Positions 1 to 8,793 of a DNA stretch of 64,000 nucleotides are shown in pieces. This stretch comes from Leptolyngbya sp. SIOISBB. Its GTDB lineage: Bacteria; Cyanobacteriota; Cyanobacteriia; Phormidesmidales; Phormidesmidaceae. The position numbers and the translations under genes are program-made. The stretch lies in NCBI GenBank assembly GCA_010671905.1, contig JAAHII010000001.1, positions 3,348,001 to 3,412,000 on the forward strand, read 5' to 3'. The first letter of the stretch is position 1, and every line of letters begins with the position of its first letter. The notes beneath the pieces are model-generated. The model did not search any database. It saw only the letters and a program-made list of their open reading frames with translations, and was not told where the DNA came from.

Positions 1-5
1 GCACG

Positions 6-1305
6 ATGGTGTCAGTATTGCACTTGTCGGATATTCACATGGGCAGTGGCTTTACCCATGGACGGATGAATCCCGATACGGGCATGAATACCCGGCTAGA
101 AGACTTTGTCGCGACTCTGAGCCGCTGCATTGACCGGGCGATCGCCGAGCCTGCTGATCTGGTGCTTTTTGGCGGTGACGCCTTCCCGGATGCAACGCCG
201 CCACCGCTGGTACAGCAAGCATTTGCCGGACAGTTTCGGCGGTTAGCGGATGCGGGTATTCCCACGGTGCTATTAGTGGGCAACCATGATCAACACGCTC
301 AAGGGCAGGGCGGCGCAAGTCTCTGTATTTACCGTACTTTAGGGGTGCCGGGAATCGTTGTGGGCGATCGCCTCGCCACTCATTGCCTTGCCACTGCTGG
401 GGGGCCGGTACAAGTGGTGACGCTGCCCTGGCTCACCCCCTCGGTTCTACTGACCCGTCCGGAAATGGAAGGACTGTCGATGGCACAGGTCAATGAACAA
501 CTATTGGACCGGCTGCGCGTGGCGTTAGAGGGAGAAATTCGGCGCTTGGATCCGGACGTGCCGACGATTTTACTAGCGCATCTGATGACCGATACGGCCA
601 CCTTTGGGGCTGAGAAATTCTTGGCGGTAGGGCGCGGCTTTAACGTGCCAATGGCGCTGCTGGCCCGCCCCTGTTTTTGACTATGTAGCGTTGGGGCATG
701 TTCACAAACACCAGATGTTGTGTGAGTCACCTCCAGTGGTCTATCCCGGTAGCATTGAGCGGGTCGATTTCAGCGAGGCAGAAGAAACCAAGGGATATGT
801 TTGGGCCAATGTGGCTAAAAACCAGACCACCGTGGAGTTTTGTCCGCTGCCAGTGCGCCCGTTTCTCACGATCAAGGTGGATTTGACCCAGGCAGAATCG
901 CCTCAAAACAAGCTGCTCAAGGCGATCGCTAAACAAGACATTGAAACAGCCGTGGTGCGATTGATGTACAGCGTCCGCCCTGACCAAATTGACGACTTGG
1001 ACACTGCCGCGTTGTACGAGGCCCTCTCTGCGGCCCATACCTACACAATTCATCCGCAGATCGTGTCCCAGCAGTCGCGATCGCGACTGCCCGAACTCAC
1101 CCCCCGTGACAGCCTTGATCCCATGGCGGCGTTGCAGACCTATCTCAACAATCGTGAAGATTTAGCGGAGATGGCGGCTGATATGACAGCGGCGGCTCAG
1201 GCGCTCATGGAAGATACGCCCTTTGAGAAAACTACCTCTGAGACGATGCCTGCCACTGAAGACAGGCCCGAAGCGGATGCCTCTCAACAACTGCGGTTAC
1301 TCTAA
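6..1305 (+). pseudogene. sbcD: Exonuclease subunit SbcD, split by a single-base frameshift
   Basis: SbcD is the metallophosphoesterase subunit of the SbcCD (Mre11-Rad50-like) nuclease, which opens DNA hairpins and processes double-strand breaks. The first part (6-680) carries the phosphoesterase motifs HLSDIHMG near residue 6, GGDAFPD and GNHDQH. The second part (from about 676) opens with DYVALGHVHKHQ, the GHxH metal-binding motif, and runs to a TAA at 1305. The two frames meet at the C run 668-671; removing one C there gives ARPVFDYVALGHVHKHQ and a continuous protein of about 430 aa, the normal family length. The start at 6 fits the family N-terminus. The sbcC partner is not in the window. 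Either the gene is inactivated or one C is a sequencing error; the intact motifs on both sides favour a recent or artefactual lesion. Confidence 0.85.
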
Positions 1306-1414
1306 CTGTTGCCGCTTACCCTCAGCCTTTCTCCTTTCGACCGTTCACCCTCGATCCGCCGTTCTCATGGCTCTCTGATTAAAATAGACCCATTCTCCGT
1401 GAGCAACGAGGCCA

Positions 1415-2524
1415 ATGATGCAAGATGCGATCGCCGCCGCCCTTGAGAAAAAGGATTTTCGCACAGCAGCAAAGTTACTCCAGCAGTGGAAGCAGCAAGA
1501 CGCCAAGGATCCAAAGTTTTTGCTGATGGCAGGTCAATATCAAGAAGCGACCGAGCGGTGGGAGCAGGCGGAGAAAACCTATTTAGCGATTTTGCGCCAA
1601 GTGACCAGTGCCAAGCTGATGTCTCAAGCTCGGCAAGGCATTCAGCGGGTGCAAGCGAGTGTGGCCCAAGCGAAAGTACAAGCTCTCGAAACGGCGCGAG
1701 CTCAGCCTGAAGGACAAGCACCGGGCCTCATGTGTTTAGAGCCCGTAGCTGGGGAAGCACGGCAGGCAGCGGCCCAAGGGCTGGCTAAGGTGATGGGCAT
1801 TGATGCTTATATGGCGCGTTTGCAGGTTCCTAGTCGGGGCTGGCGACTGTATCGGGTGGGGCCGGTGGGCGACTTGCAATATTACAGTCACGCGCTGACT
1901 GAGGTGAAAATGCCTGCTTTTTGGGTGAAACAAGCGGATATTAAAGCACTGCAAATCTTTCGGGTGCAAAACTTTCAGCGGGTTCAGCCCCAAGCGGAAG
2001 TGATTTGTACGAATGCGGATGGTCAGGTCGGGGCGATCGCCTTTGACTGGTCTGAGATCTCACAAATGGTGATGGGCCAGATTCCCTTGTTCGAATCAGT
2101 GGTCGATATTGGCGCCTGGGGCAAACTCAAGCGGGCAGAGAAAACCCAGGATTACGCCGAAGTAATTGATCTGCACTGCCATAGCCGTCGCTGTATTCTG
2201 CGGCTGTGCGATCGCACTTACGATTTTCGTAAGGGTAACCCCCTGCCCAATGCCGATGCGATTCCGGATAAGGGGGTGTCAATGCGACCGCAATGGCAGG
2301 CATTGGTGAAGTATGTGCGAGATCGGATGCAGGGACCGATTCATGACGGTTTTACGAAATTTGGGGACAGTGCGATCGAATTTATCGAACTATTACCACC
2401 ACTGAATCCTCAAATTGATATTGCTCGGGTAAAAGAAAGCAGCTGGGATCCTGCTTTTCATGTATACAGCGGTCTGCACTTTGTTCGCTATGCCGAGGCG
2501 ACAGTAGCTTCATCCTCTAGATAA
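1415..2524 (+). CDS. TPR-like cyanobacterial protein of unknown function
   Basis: This 369-aa protein has a helical N-terminal third (residues 1-95) that reads like two or three degenerate TPR units (KKDFRTAAKLLQQW, YQEATERWEQAEKTYLAIL). It is followed by a globular region with no motif I can name, containing HCHSRRCILRLCDRTYDFR around residues 250-270. No signal peptide or membrane segment is visible, so it is probably cytoplasmic. Two consecutive ATG codons open the frame. It lies alone between sbcD and a hydrolase gene on the same strand. It resembles conserved cyanobacterial TPR proteins without an assigned role; the TPR call rests on pattern only. Confidence 0.75.
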   Translation: MMQDAIAAALEKKDFRTAAKLLQQWKQQDAKDPKFLLMAGQYQEATERWEQAEKTYLAILRQVTSAKLMSQARQGIQRVQASVAQAKVQALETARAQPEGQAPGLMCLEPVAGEARQAAAQGLAKVMGIDAYMARLQVPSRGWRLYRVGPVGDLQYYSHALTEVKMPAFWVKQADIKALQIFRVQNFQRVQPQAEVICTNADGQVGAIAFDWSEISQMVMGQIPLFESVVDIGAWGKLKRAEKTQDYAEVIDLHCHSRRCILRLCDRTYDFRKGNPLPNADAIPDKGVSMRPQWQALVKYVRDRMQGPIHDGFTKFGDSAIEFIELLPPLNPQIDIARVKESSWDPAFHVYSGLHFVRYAEATVASSSR

Positions 2525-2667
2525 AAGTAGTTTTGCGGCTTCCAGAGCGTGAGATGGGGACGGGCGGTATCAGCACTTTCCTCTCATGTCCGCATCGTGT
2601 GTTTCATACGCAGATTCCCACACTCGCGCCGCTATATCTGGCAACCTTCATCTGAAACCCAATTTCT

Positions 2668-3405
2668 ATGCAAATCAAAAAGCAAACCATCGGACTCACC
2701 GTGGACGATAGCCTGATGCGGGTTTATGTGGCCAGTCCTGAGCCGGAGGGACAGTATCCCGGCATTTTGTTTTATTCCGACATTTATCAGCTGGGGCGGC
2801 CCATCACATTGCTGGCCGATCGCTTGGCTGGCTATGGTTACGTGGTTGCCGCCCCAGAAATCTTTCATCGGCTAGAACCGATTGGTACCGTCATTGAACC
2901 CAATGACCTAGGACGGCTCCGGGGCAACGACAATGCTCGCCGCACCGCGATCGCCGAGTACGATGCTGACGCCGATGCGGTGTTGAACTGGCTTACCTTG
3001 AATGCTGGTGTTGCTGAGGGAAAGCTAGGCACCTTGGGGTTTTGCATCGGTGGACATTTGGCGTTGCGGGCGGCTCTGGATGTCAGGGTGAAAGGGGCGG
3101 TGTGTTGTTATCCCACCGGTTTGCAAACTGGCAAGTTAGGCCGGGGGACTGCCGACACGTTGCAGCGGGTGAGGGAAATGTCAGGGCAACTGTTGACGAT
3201 TTTTGGCAGCCTTGATCCTCATGTGCCGCCTGAGGGGAGGGAGCAAATTTTGACGGCGATCGCCGCCACTGACATTGCTCACAAGACTTTGCTGTACGAA
3301 GCCAATCACACGTTCATGCGCGATGACGGCTACCGTTATGACCCGGTAGCAACAGACGCCGCCTGGCAGGAAATTATTGCCTTCTGGCAACCGGTATTTG
3401 GATAA
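2668..3405 (+). CDS. Dienelactone hydrolase family protein
   Basis: This 245-aa alpha/beta hydrolase has the dienelactone hydrolase architecture. The nucleophile elbow reads GFCIGG with Cys126, Asp183 lies in GSLDPHVP and His214 in EANHTF, which together make the Cys-Asp-His triad typical of the family. Length and the absence of a signal peptide also fit. The family hydrolyses dienelactones or other small esters; in cyanobacteria the natural substrate is unknown, so the family name should not be read as a chlorocatechol pathway. The gene stands alone, with no other aromatic-degradation gene nearby. Confidence 0.88.
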   Translation: MQIKKQTIGLTVDDSLMRVYVASPEPEGQYPGILFYSDIYQLGRPITLLADRLAGYGYVVAAPEIFHRLEPIGTVIEPNDLGRLRGNDNARRTAIAEYDADADAVLNWLTLNAGVAEGKLGTLGFCIGGHLALRAALDVRVKGAVCCYPTGLQTGKLGRGTADTLQRVREMSGQLLTIFGSLDPHVPPEGREQILTAIAATDIAHKTLLYEANHTFMRDDGYRYDPVATDAAWQEIIAFWQPVFG

Positions 3406-3557
3406 ATAGCTTTTGGTGTGGCATCCCTGCGGTGGGCTCAATTGTGGGCATGGCTACACTAGCCAGGACGAATTATGGGTTAGAGCATCGTTAACCAGGA
3501 GCGATCGCCCATAGGTCTACTGCAGGCCGTATCCTCTCCGGATTCAGCCCTATTGAC

Positions 3558-3659
3558 TATAGCGATCCGCAGTTTGGTTAGATTACTCCAGATCGCTGTA
3601 ATTGCCGTCTGACAAATCTTTCAATTCCGAATTCCGACCTCAGCATTCCGAATTCTGCT
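3558..3659 (-). repeat. 102-nt dispersed non-coding repeat, copy 1 (inverted)
   Basis: Read on the minus strand, this segment has a 41-nt purine-rich block of GGAAT-type units ending in GGAATTGAAA, a 42-nt middle and a 19-nt end beginning CAAACTGCGG. The copy at 35135-35236 matches with the same three block lengths; the 41-nt block differs at only a few positions. A third, more diverged copy is at 8497-8598. In this copy AGCGATC and GATCGCT can pair within the right half. Confidence 0.7.
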
Positions 3660-3662
3660 ATA

Positions 3663-5102
3663 TCAGCTTTTTTGAGCTTTGTATTTATCTTTGAAAAGGG
3701 CCTGCTGCTGTTTGTGATCGACGATCGGTCGCGGATATCCGGCGCGATCGCGTTCCCCATCAGAAATTTTGCCGGTGACGAGTTCTGCTGTGTCCAGGTG
3801 GCGCACTTCTGGCAGCCACTGGCGGATGTACTCGCCATCGCGGTCAAACTTTTGGGCTTGGCTGGCGGGGTTGAAGATGCGTAAAGGTTTAGGATCCATA
3901 CCACTGGAGGCGCTCCACTGCCAACCGCCATTGTTCGCGGATAGGTCGCCATCAACCAGTTTTTGCATAAAGTATTTCTCACCCCAGCGCCAGTCGATGA
4001 TCAAATCTTTGGTGAGAAAGCTGGCCACAATCATGCGACAGCGATTGTGCATCCAACCCGTTTCGTTTAACTGGCGCATCGCCGCGTCCACAATGGGGTA
4101 GCCGGTCTTGCCCTCGCACCAAGCCTGAAAGTCAGCTTCATCATTGACCCAGGGAAAATCCTTGAAGGGCTGGCGGTATGGCCCATCGGCCAACTCTGGA
4201 AAAAAGTACATGACATGTTGGTAGAACTCGCGCCAGGCCAACTCTTGTTGCCACGTGCGGACGTTTCGACGGGTTTCATCGCTCCGGCAGCGCTGGTAAG
4301 CGTCAGTCGCCGCCGCCCAAACTGTACGGATGCCGATCGCGCCAAATTTCAATGCGGCACTGAGTTTCGAGGTGCCATCAACATCCGGGAAGTTGCGCTG
4401 TTCGTCGTATTCGGCAATATAGCGGTCATTGTCGCAGAACTCACTGAGCTGTTTTTGCGCTGCCCCCTCGCCAGGTTCTAACAGCAGTGGGGCCTTCCAC
4501 ATAAACCCCAAGTCCTTGGCAGATGGCAGGGCGATCGCTCCAGCCGCTTTGGCGCGTTCTTTGCGATCGGCAGACAGCCCTGCGGCAGCTTCTAAGGCCG
4601 GAACGGGAGCCGATTTTTCTTGGCTGATCCAATTTTTCCAAAAGGGACTGTAGACGGTATAAGGCGTATGGTCGGATTTGGTGGTGACACTGCCTGGCGC
4701 CTGCAAGAGCTGATCCCAGAAAGTGGTTTTGATGGCAATGCTGGCTTCCTGCAGGGCAGCGGCTACTTGGGTATCGCGATCGCGAGAGTATGGCTCGACA
4801 TCACGATTCCAATAAACAGCGGCGGCGTCAATGGCTTGCGCTAATTGCGGAATCCCTTTGGCAGGCTCCGCTTGGATGATCAAGAGTTCGCTGCCTGCCT
4901 CCGCATAGCGCTGCTGGAGTTCGGCTAAGCAGCCAATCATGTACGTCACGCGGGCCGGAGCCACATCATCCCTCGACAAAATCTGGGGGTCGAGGCAGAA
5001 GACCCCGGTCACTTGGGGCGATCGCGAGCGGGCGGCGGCCAGACCCAGGTTGTCACTGATCCGTAGATCTCGCCGATGCCAAAACAAAATGCGATCGGGC
5101 AC
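3663..5102 (-). CDS. phr: Deoxyribodipyrimidine photolyase (class I CPD, probably 8-HDF type)
   Basis: Photolyase repairs UV-induced cyclobutane pyrimidine dimers with blue light, using catalytic FADH- and an antenna chromophore. This 479-aa protein opens with ILFWHRRDLRISDN of the alpha/beta antenna domain. It contains the FAD-domain signatures WHNRCRM-like (GWMHNRCRMIVASF), DLIIDWRWGE and NNGGWQWSASSGMDPKP near the C-terminus. Remembered comparison with the Anacystis nidulans enzyme shows strong similarity throughout, and that enzyme carries 8-hydroxy-5-deazaflavin. cofG, needed to make that antenna, is at 27214-28200. ATG at 5102 places the conserved N-terminus correctly. The gene diverges from the DUF4278 gene across a 383-nt spacer. 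Confidence 0.95.
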   Translation of the reverse strand: MPDRILFWHRRDLRISDNLGLAAARSRSPQVTGVFCLDPQILSRDDVAPARVTYMIGCLAELQQRYAEAGSELLIIQAEPAKGIPQLAQAIDAAAVYWNRDVEPYSRDRDTQVAAALQEASIAIKTTFWDQLLQAPGSVTTKSDHTPYTVYSPFWKNWISQEKSAPVPALEAAAGLSADRKERAKAAGAIALPSAKDLGFMWKAPLLLEPGEGAAQKQLSEFCDNDRYIAEYDEQRNFPDVDGTSKLSAALKFGAIGIRTVWAAATDAYQRCRSDETRRNVRTWQQELAWREFYQHVMYFFPELADGPYRQPFKDFPWVNDEADFQAWCEGKTGYPIVDAAMRQLNETGWMHNRCRMIVASFLTKDLIIDWRWGEKYFMQKLVDGDLSANNGGWQWSASSGMDPKPLRIFNPASQAQKFDRDGEYIRQWLPEVRHLDTAELVTGKISDGERDRAGYPRPIVDHKQQQALFKDKYKAQKS

Positions 5103-5227
5103 GATTTCCCCCTCGATTTCTCAGTCATCAAAACGTTTTTCAGTATAAACAGGTCTCTTCCCAGGCCGCCGCTGCTAGAAGGTGGATAGGATAGCAGCAC
5201 AAGTCACATCTCAAAGGCGACTGAAAC

Positions 5228-5311
5228 CGCTTGCCTGAGAGAGCCTTATCTGCCCTGAAACCGCCGCAGTCAGGGCAGGTGATGGACGACATGTCCATAC
5301 CTGGGCAAGCG
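5228..5311. other. Cloverleaf-like structured segment, possible ncRNA or leader
   Basis: An 8-bp perfect outer helix (CGCTTGCC at 5228-5235 with GGCAAGCG at 5304-5311) encloses two hairpins. One is an 8-bp CTGCCCTG/CAGGGCAG stem at 5250-5278 with a 13-nt loop. The other is a 6-bp ATGGAC/GTCCAT stem at 5282-5298 with a 5-nt loop. There is no TTC-type T-loop, so it is not a tRNA, and it does not match a riboswitch I know. It lies about 90 nt upstream of the DUF4278 -10 box and about 125 nt upstream of phr on the other strand. Strand is undetermined. Confidence 0.4.
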
Positions 5312-5398
5312 ATTAGCGATCACGCTGGAGACGCCGATTAAGATCATTGCTGAGACGTAAATAAATACATCAGCGCTCTCAAAGCAGCTCAGAGTACA

Positions 5399-5404
5399 TA
5401 TAAT
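5399..5404 (+). promoter_or_regulatory. Putative -10 box of the DUF4278 gene
   Basis: A perfect TATAAT lies 82 nt upstream of the ATG at 5486. No good -35 is visible at the expected spacing. If transcription starts about 7 nt downstream, the transcript would begin right at the stem-loop 5413-5436, which supports the assignment weakly. Confidence 0.45.
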
Positions 5405-5412
5405 AGAAGTGA

Positions 5413-5436
5413 AAACTGTATAACTAAATACAGTTT
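5413..5436 (+). promoter_or_regulatory. 9-bp stem-loop in the 5' leader of the DUF4278 gene
   Basis: AAACTGTAT (5413-5421) is complementary to ATACAGTTT (5428-5436) across a 6-nt loop. It sits immediately downstream of the putative -10 box, so it could be a 5' end stabilising hairpin in the mRNA or a dyad operator for a repressor. Confidence 0.4.
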
Positions 5437-5485
5437 GTCTGCTACTAAACCTTCATTTCAAATCACTTCATTCGGAGCTAGTCCT

Positions 5486-5671
5486 ATGAAATTGTCCTAT
5501 CGCGGTCATAACTACGAAGCACATCTGTCGCCTATGCAAGAGGAAGCCGTTGAGGAAATTGGTACCTACCGGGGTGCTCGCTTGACGCGCAAAAAGTTTG
5601 CTGTGCCGCACGAAGAGCATGGCAAGGTCGAATTGACCTATCGAGGCGCGAAGTATTCTCACGACCTCTAA
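5486..5671 (+). CDS. Small DUF4278 protein
   Basis: Starting at ATG 5486 the protein is 61 aa. It begins MKLSYRGHNYEA and ends with a second copy of the same element, LTYRGAKYSHDL; the paired YRG(x)xY elements are the mark of the cyanobacterial DUF4278 family, whose function is unknown. An in-frame start at 5435 exists but would add 17 unrelated residues, and GGAG lies just upstream of 5486. No membrane segment is present. A perfect 10-bp terminator hairpin follows at 5770. Confidence 0.8.
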   Translation: MKLSYRGHNYEAHLSPMQEEAVEEIGTYRGARLTRKKFAVPHEEHGKVELTYRGAKYSHDL

Positions 5672-5769
5672 GGTCGAGCAGCGGCGCTGAGTGACGGTTG
5701 CTCAGACTGCTTCCTGACCAGTCAGTAGCCTGTTGGATGATCGTTAGCAATGTTTAGTTGCTAAGTGGG

Positions 5770-5798
5770 CGGAGCTTGAGATATTCAAGCTCCGTTTT
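5770..5798 (+). terminator. Rho-independent terminator after the DUF4278 gene
   Basis: CGGAGCTTGA (5770-5779) pairs perfectly with TCAAGCTCCG (5785-5794) around a 5-nt loop and is followed by TTTT and, a little later, TTTTTT. It lies between the convergent DUF4278 and epimerase genes. Confidence 0.75.
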
Positions 5799-5857
5799 AG
5801 GGTTTTTTGCTGGTCTACTCACCAATCTCTGAGTCATGTAGCTGAGCTCCAGCGGCT

Positions 5858-6793
5858 CTATCCTGCAGCTAAAATTTGCTCGTCCAGGGCAAAGTCTGCT
5901 GTTGTCTGATCGCGACCAGAGGCCATAAAGTCGTGGGTAAAGGAATCTTTGAGCCCGCTGACCAGATCGAATTGAGGGGTCCAATCCAGCTCCGTTCGAG
6001 CTTTGTGAATATCAGTGAAAAAATGCTGTACGCGCATGGGGAAGGCTTTTTTCTTGCCAAAGTCAAAGGCTTTAGGGTCGTAGTGCACTAGCTGTAGACT
6101 AGCCGGGTCTTTGCCAGCCGCGATCGCACAGGCCCGTGCTAAGCCATCAAAGCTGACGGCCTTATCACCTGAGATGTTGTAAATCTGACCAATGGCTTGG
6201 GGATTGCCGAGTATTGCCGCCATGGCCGCCGCCAAGTCTGCCACATGGCCCATTTGAGTCAAGGCCATGCCACTACCGGGAATGGGTAGCGGGCGATCGC
6301 GCACTAGGCGATCAAAAAACCAGGCTTCCACATCGTTGTAGTTTTGTGGTCCATAGATATAGACAGGCCGTACAGAGGTGAACGGTACTTTTTGTGCTGC
6401 CAAATAATCTTCAGTGGCAAATTTGCCTTTGTGGCGGCTATTGGGATCCACCGCATCCCCTTCGACATGGGGCATTTCATCAGACTTTAAGTACACACCC
6501 GCCGAACTCACGTACACAAAGTGCTGCACGCTGTCGCCAAACAGCTCGACTAAAGGTTGGGTATCGCTGAGTTCGCGGCCATTATTGTCAAAGATGGCGT
6601 CAAACTTTTCGCCAGATAGGGCGTCTTTGAGCTGGGCCGTGTCCTTGCGATCGCCACGAATGGTCTTCACGCCCTCGACAGGAACAGGCTTGTTACCGCG
6701 ATTGAACAAAACGACCTCGTGACCTTGGTTCACCAATAACTGTGTGAGGTAAACCCCGATAAACCGCGTACCGCCCATCACTAAGACTCGCAT
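5858..6793 (-). CDS. NAD-dependent epimerase/dehydratase, CSP41-like
   Basis: This 311-aa short-chain dehydrogenase-type protein starts MRVLVMGGTRFIG, the Rossmann nucleotide-binding loop, and contains FDNNGRELSDTQPLVE and YVSSAGVYLKS, which match the cyanobacterial/chloroplast CSP41 group. Plant CSP41 proteins bind chloroplast RNA and support plastid transcription and translation; the cyanobacterial role is less defined. The SAGVYL context lacks the usual YxxxK spacing of an active epimerase, in line with a binding rather than catalytic role. A good GGGAGGG ribosome site precedes ATG 6793, which is preferred to the longer in-frame start at 6874. Confidence 0.85.
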   Translation of the reverse strand: MRVLVMGGTRFIGVYLTQLLVNQGHEVVLFNRGNKPVPVEGVKTIRGDRKDTAQLKDALSGEKFDAIFDNNGRELSDTQPLVELFGDSVQHFVYVSSAGVYLKSDEMPHVEGDAVDPNSRHKGKFATEDYLAAQKVPFTSVRPVYIYGPQNYNDVEAWFFDRLVRDRPLPIPGSGMALTQMGHVADLAAAMAAILGNPQAIGQIYNISGDKAVSFDGLARACAIAAGKDPASLQLVHYDPKAFDFGKKKAFPMRVQHFFTDIHKARTELDWTPQFDLVSGLKDSFTHDFMASGRDQTTADFALDEQILAAG

Positions 6794-7086
6794 CCTACCC
6801 TCCCTAACGTTGTGTGTCTCTCTTGGTATCTTAGGCTGCAGTTGCCCCCCGCTTGGGAAGATTTGTGGTGCCATTGACTGGCAACTGTTTCGCGCTTTTG
6901 ACTAAGTTGTTTGACAAATACTTAAGCGAATCGGCAAAAACCCCCGGATTGGCGTTTCTCGGCTTAGCCTGAAGCCAGCGCCACTCTGCGGTTACCCACG
7001 TTCCCCTAAAATAGAGAAACTATTCTTCTGAAGCTGCGGGCAACATTTGCCGTTAGCTGCAATGTGCACCTCATTAGCGAAGCTTA

Positions 7087-8316
7087 ATGCAAGAGCTAGA
7101 CACCGCCTATCGGATCTTAGATTTAGAGCCTGGGGCTTCGATGGAAGAAGTCAATCAGGCTTATAAAGATCTCGTGTTCATCTGGCATCCTGATCGCCTG
7201 CCAAAGGAGAACTTGCGCCTCATTGAGAAGGCCCAAGAGAAAATTAAGCAGCTCAATCAGGCTCGCGACTATCTCCGCACGCATGCTCGGGTGGGCACAG
7301 CGGCCTCTAGCAACAGCAATACTGCGACTAGCACGGCCAGCAATGGTTATAGATCGCGCACGCGCCCCTACGGCAGGACGGCCAGTAGTTCTGCTTACCG
7401 CCAGCGTTCGACCTATGGACGTTCGACTGAGGGGTCTCAGCAGACCTATCAAAATCCTTATCGGGCGTATCAGGCTCGGTATGCTCAAACTGGATACGGC
7501 AGTTATGGAGCCTACCGCCGTGCTGAAAGTCGCGACTCAGCTGCCCAGAATGGCTCAACCAATACCTCAACCAATGGCTCTACGGGCGATCGTACTGCTG
7601 CCTCGTCTAACCCTAATAGCACCAGCCACAACCCGGCCAGCGCCAAGGGCACTAGCGCCTCAAGTTACAACAGTCGCCGTTATCCCAATGGCAACAGTGC
7701 CGCTTACTCCAATGCCAACGATGGGTGGAATAATTACACCACGCCTCGCCCCAGTGGTTCTGGCAATGCTGCATCAAGTAGTCGTGAGAGTGGCCCCAGC
7801 TACACTGTTAACAGCGATCGCACGAGCACTTCCTCCAGCTATCGATCAGCGCCAGCTTCTGGCTATCGGCCACCGGCCTCAGAGAGTTATCGGCCACCCA
7901 CATCAGACTCGCGATCCAGCTCTAGCCATAGCCCTCAGCGGTCTCGACAACAGCCCGATTTGAGCGGTTCTAACCTGCGCGGCGCCAACCTCAAAGAGAA
8001 AGACTTTTCTGGACGCAATCTGAGCAGTGCCGATCTGAGCGGCGCGGACTTGCAGGACGCTTTTTTACATGGGGTTAATTTCAATCGAGCTGACCTGAGC
8101 AATGCCAACTTGTTTCGCGCCAACTTGTTGCAGGCGAATCTCAGTCATGCCAACTTGCGGGGCGCGAATTTGATCGGGGCTGACCTCAGCGGTGCTGACC
8201 TTAGCGGAGCCGATTTAAGTGGGGCCAAGGTTGCCGTCGGCGATCGCGTCATGGTCAAACTCACAGGCACCATTCTCCGAGGCACTATCATGCCCGACGG
8301 TACCATCAACGCCTAA
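7087..8316 (+). CDS. DnaJ domain protein with Ser-rich linker and pentapeptide repeats
   Basis: This 409-aa protein has three parts. Residues 5-65 are a J domain with the HPD motif at 34-36, the element that stimulates Hsp70 ATPase. Residues about 70-285 are a low-complexity linker rich in Ser, Asn, Tyr, Arg and Gly. Residues about 290-380 are pentapeptide repeats of A(D/N)LSGADL type that form a right-handed beta-helix, ending in a short KVAVGDRVMVKL tail. It probably recruits DnaK to a client or surface bound by the helix. The J-pentapeptide combination occurs in cyanobacteria; the client is unknown. The linker shows strong compositional bias in both other forward frames, which creates spurious long frames there. 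Confidence 0.9.
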   Translation: MQELDTAYRILDLEPGASMEEVNQAYKDLVFIWHPDRLPKENLRLIEKAQEKIKQLNQARDYLRTHARVGTAASSNSNTATSTASNGYRSRTRPYGRTASSSAYRQRSTYGRSTEGSQQTYQNPYRAYQARYAQTGYGSYGAYRRAESRDSAAQNGSTNTSTNGSTGDRTAASSNPNSTSHNPASAKGTSASSYNSRRYPNGNSAAYSNANDGWNNYTTPRPSGSGNAASSSRESGPSYTVNSDRTSTSSSYRSAPASGYRPPASESYRPPTSDSRSSSSHSPQRSRQQPDLSGSNLRGANLKEKDFSGRNLSSADLSGADLQDAFLHGVNFNRADLSNANLFRANLLQANLSHANLRGANLIGADLSGADLSGADLSGAKVAVGDRVMVKLTGTILRGTIMPDGTINA

Positions 8317-8793
8317 GCACAGCGTCATCATCTTGACCCACGCCACCAACTTTTGGGGTGCTGGGTTTGCAGTCAGAGTCAGACTGATATTAGGGCGATC
8401 GATGTCGTTCCAATGTCCTGGTCATGCATCTCTGCAGAGTGTTACCAGCCATTCTTGCTTGTGCTCCAGGGATCAGTATGCAGGCCGATGTCTGTGCGAA
8501 GCAGGCAGAAGACAGAAGGCAAAAGGCAGAATTGAAAGTCTGATTGTGTGAGAATTGTAGCGATTAGAGGTGTCCGAACTTAACTGTCGTTTGCCATATC
8601 AGATGCGTTATACCGGCTTATCTTCACCCTCACACTCAGCCCCGCTCACACCCTTGCACTCCTCCAACAAACTCTCTTGCAAAAAGATATATGTGAAATC
8701 CGGCCATTCCTACTGAAATCAGCTAAAACGGGACAAGTTAGCGTTCCATAACGCTTTGACAATGGACGCTTGTGGCATAGCAGCGATCGCACC
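8317..8793. other. Intergenic region holding a dispersed repeat
   Basis: The 477 nt between the J-domain gene and the S9 peptidase contain copy 3 of the 102-nt repeat (8497-8598). No small gene or terminator is evident. Confidence 0.6.
8497..8598 (+). repeat. 102-nt dispersed non-coding repeat, copy 3 (diverged)
   Basis: A purine-rich block of GGCAGAA-type units ends in GCAGAATTGAAA at 8537. It is followed after exactly 42 nt by a 19-nt end containing AACTG and CATA-like sequence. The middle shares AATT..AGCGAT and the terminal AAC with copy 1. The similarity is weaker than between copies 1 and 2, but block lengths are identical. Confidence 0.5.

Larger units (their letters stand above)
5103..5485. 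other. Intergenic region between phr and the DUF4278 gene
   Basis: This divergent spacer contains the structured segment at 5228-5311, the putative DUF4278 promoter at 5399-5404 and a stem-loop at 5413-5436. No convincing small gene was seen in it. Confidence 0.6.

Noticed and set aside
5231-5243. TPP riboswitch from a CTGAGA sequence
   Set aside because: The other conserved TPP elements (for example the GATAATGCC-like strand) are absent and the downstream gene is not a thiamin gene.
5228-5311. tRNA gene
   Set aside because: The overall cloverleaf shape tempted this, but stem lengths are wrong and there is no T-loop or CCA-like end.
7223-7963. 246-codon frame inside the DnaJ-pentapeptide gene
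   Set aside because: It is produced by the low-complexity Ser/Asn linker in another frame; no domain or ribosome site.
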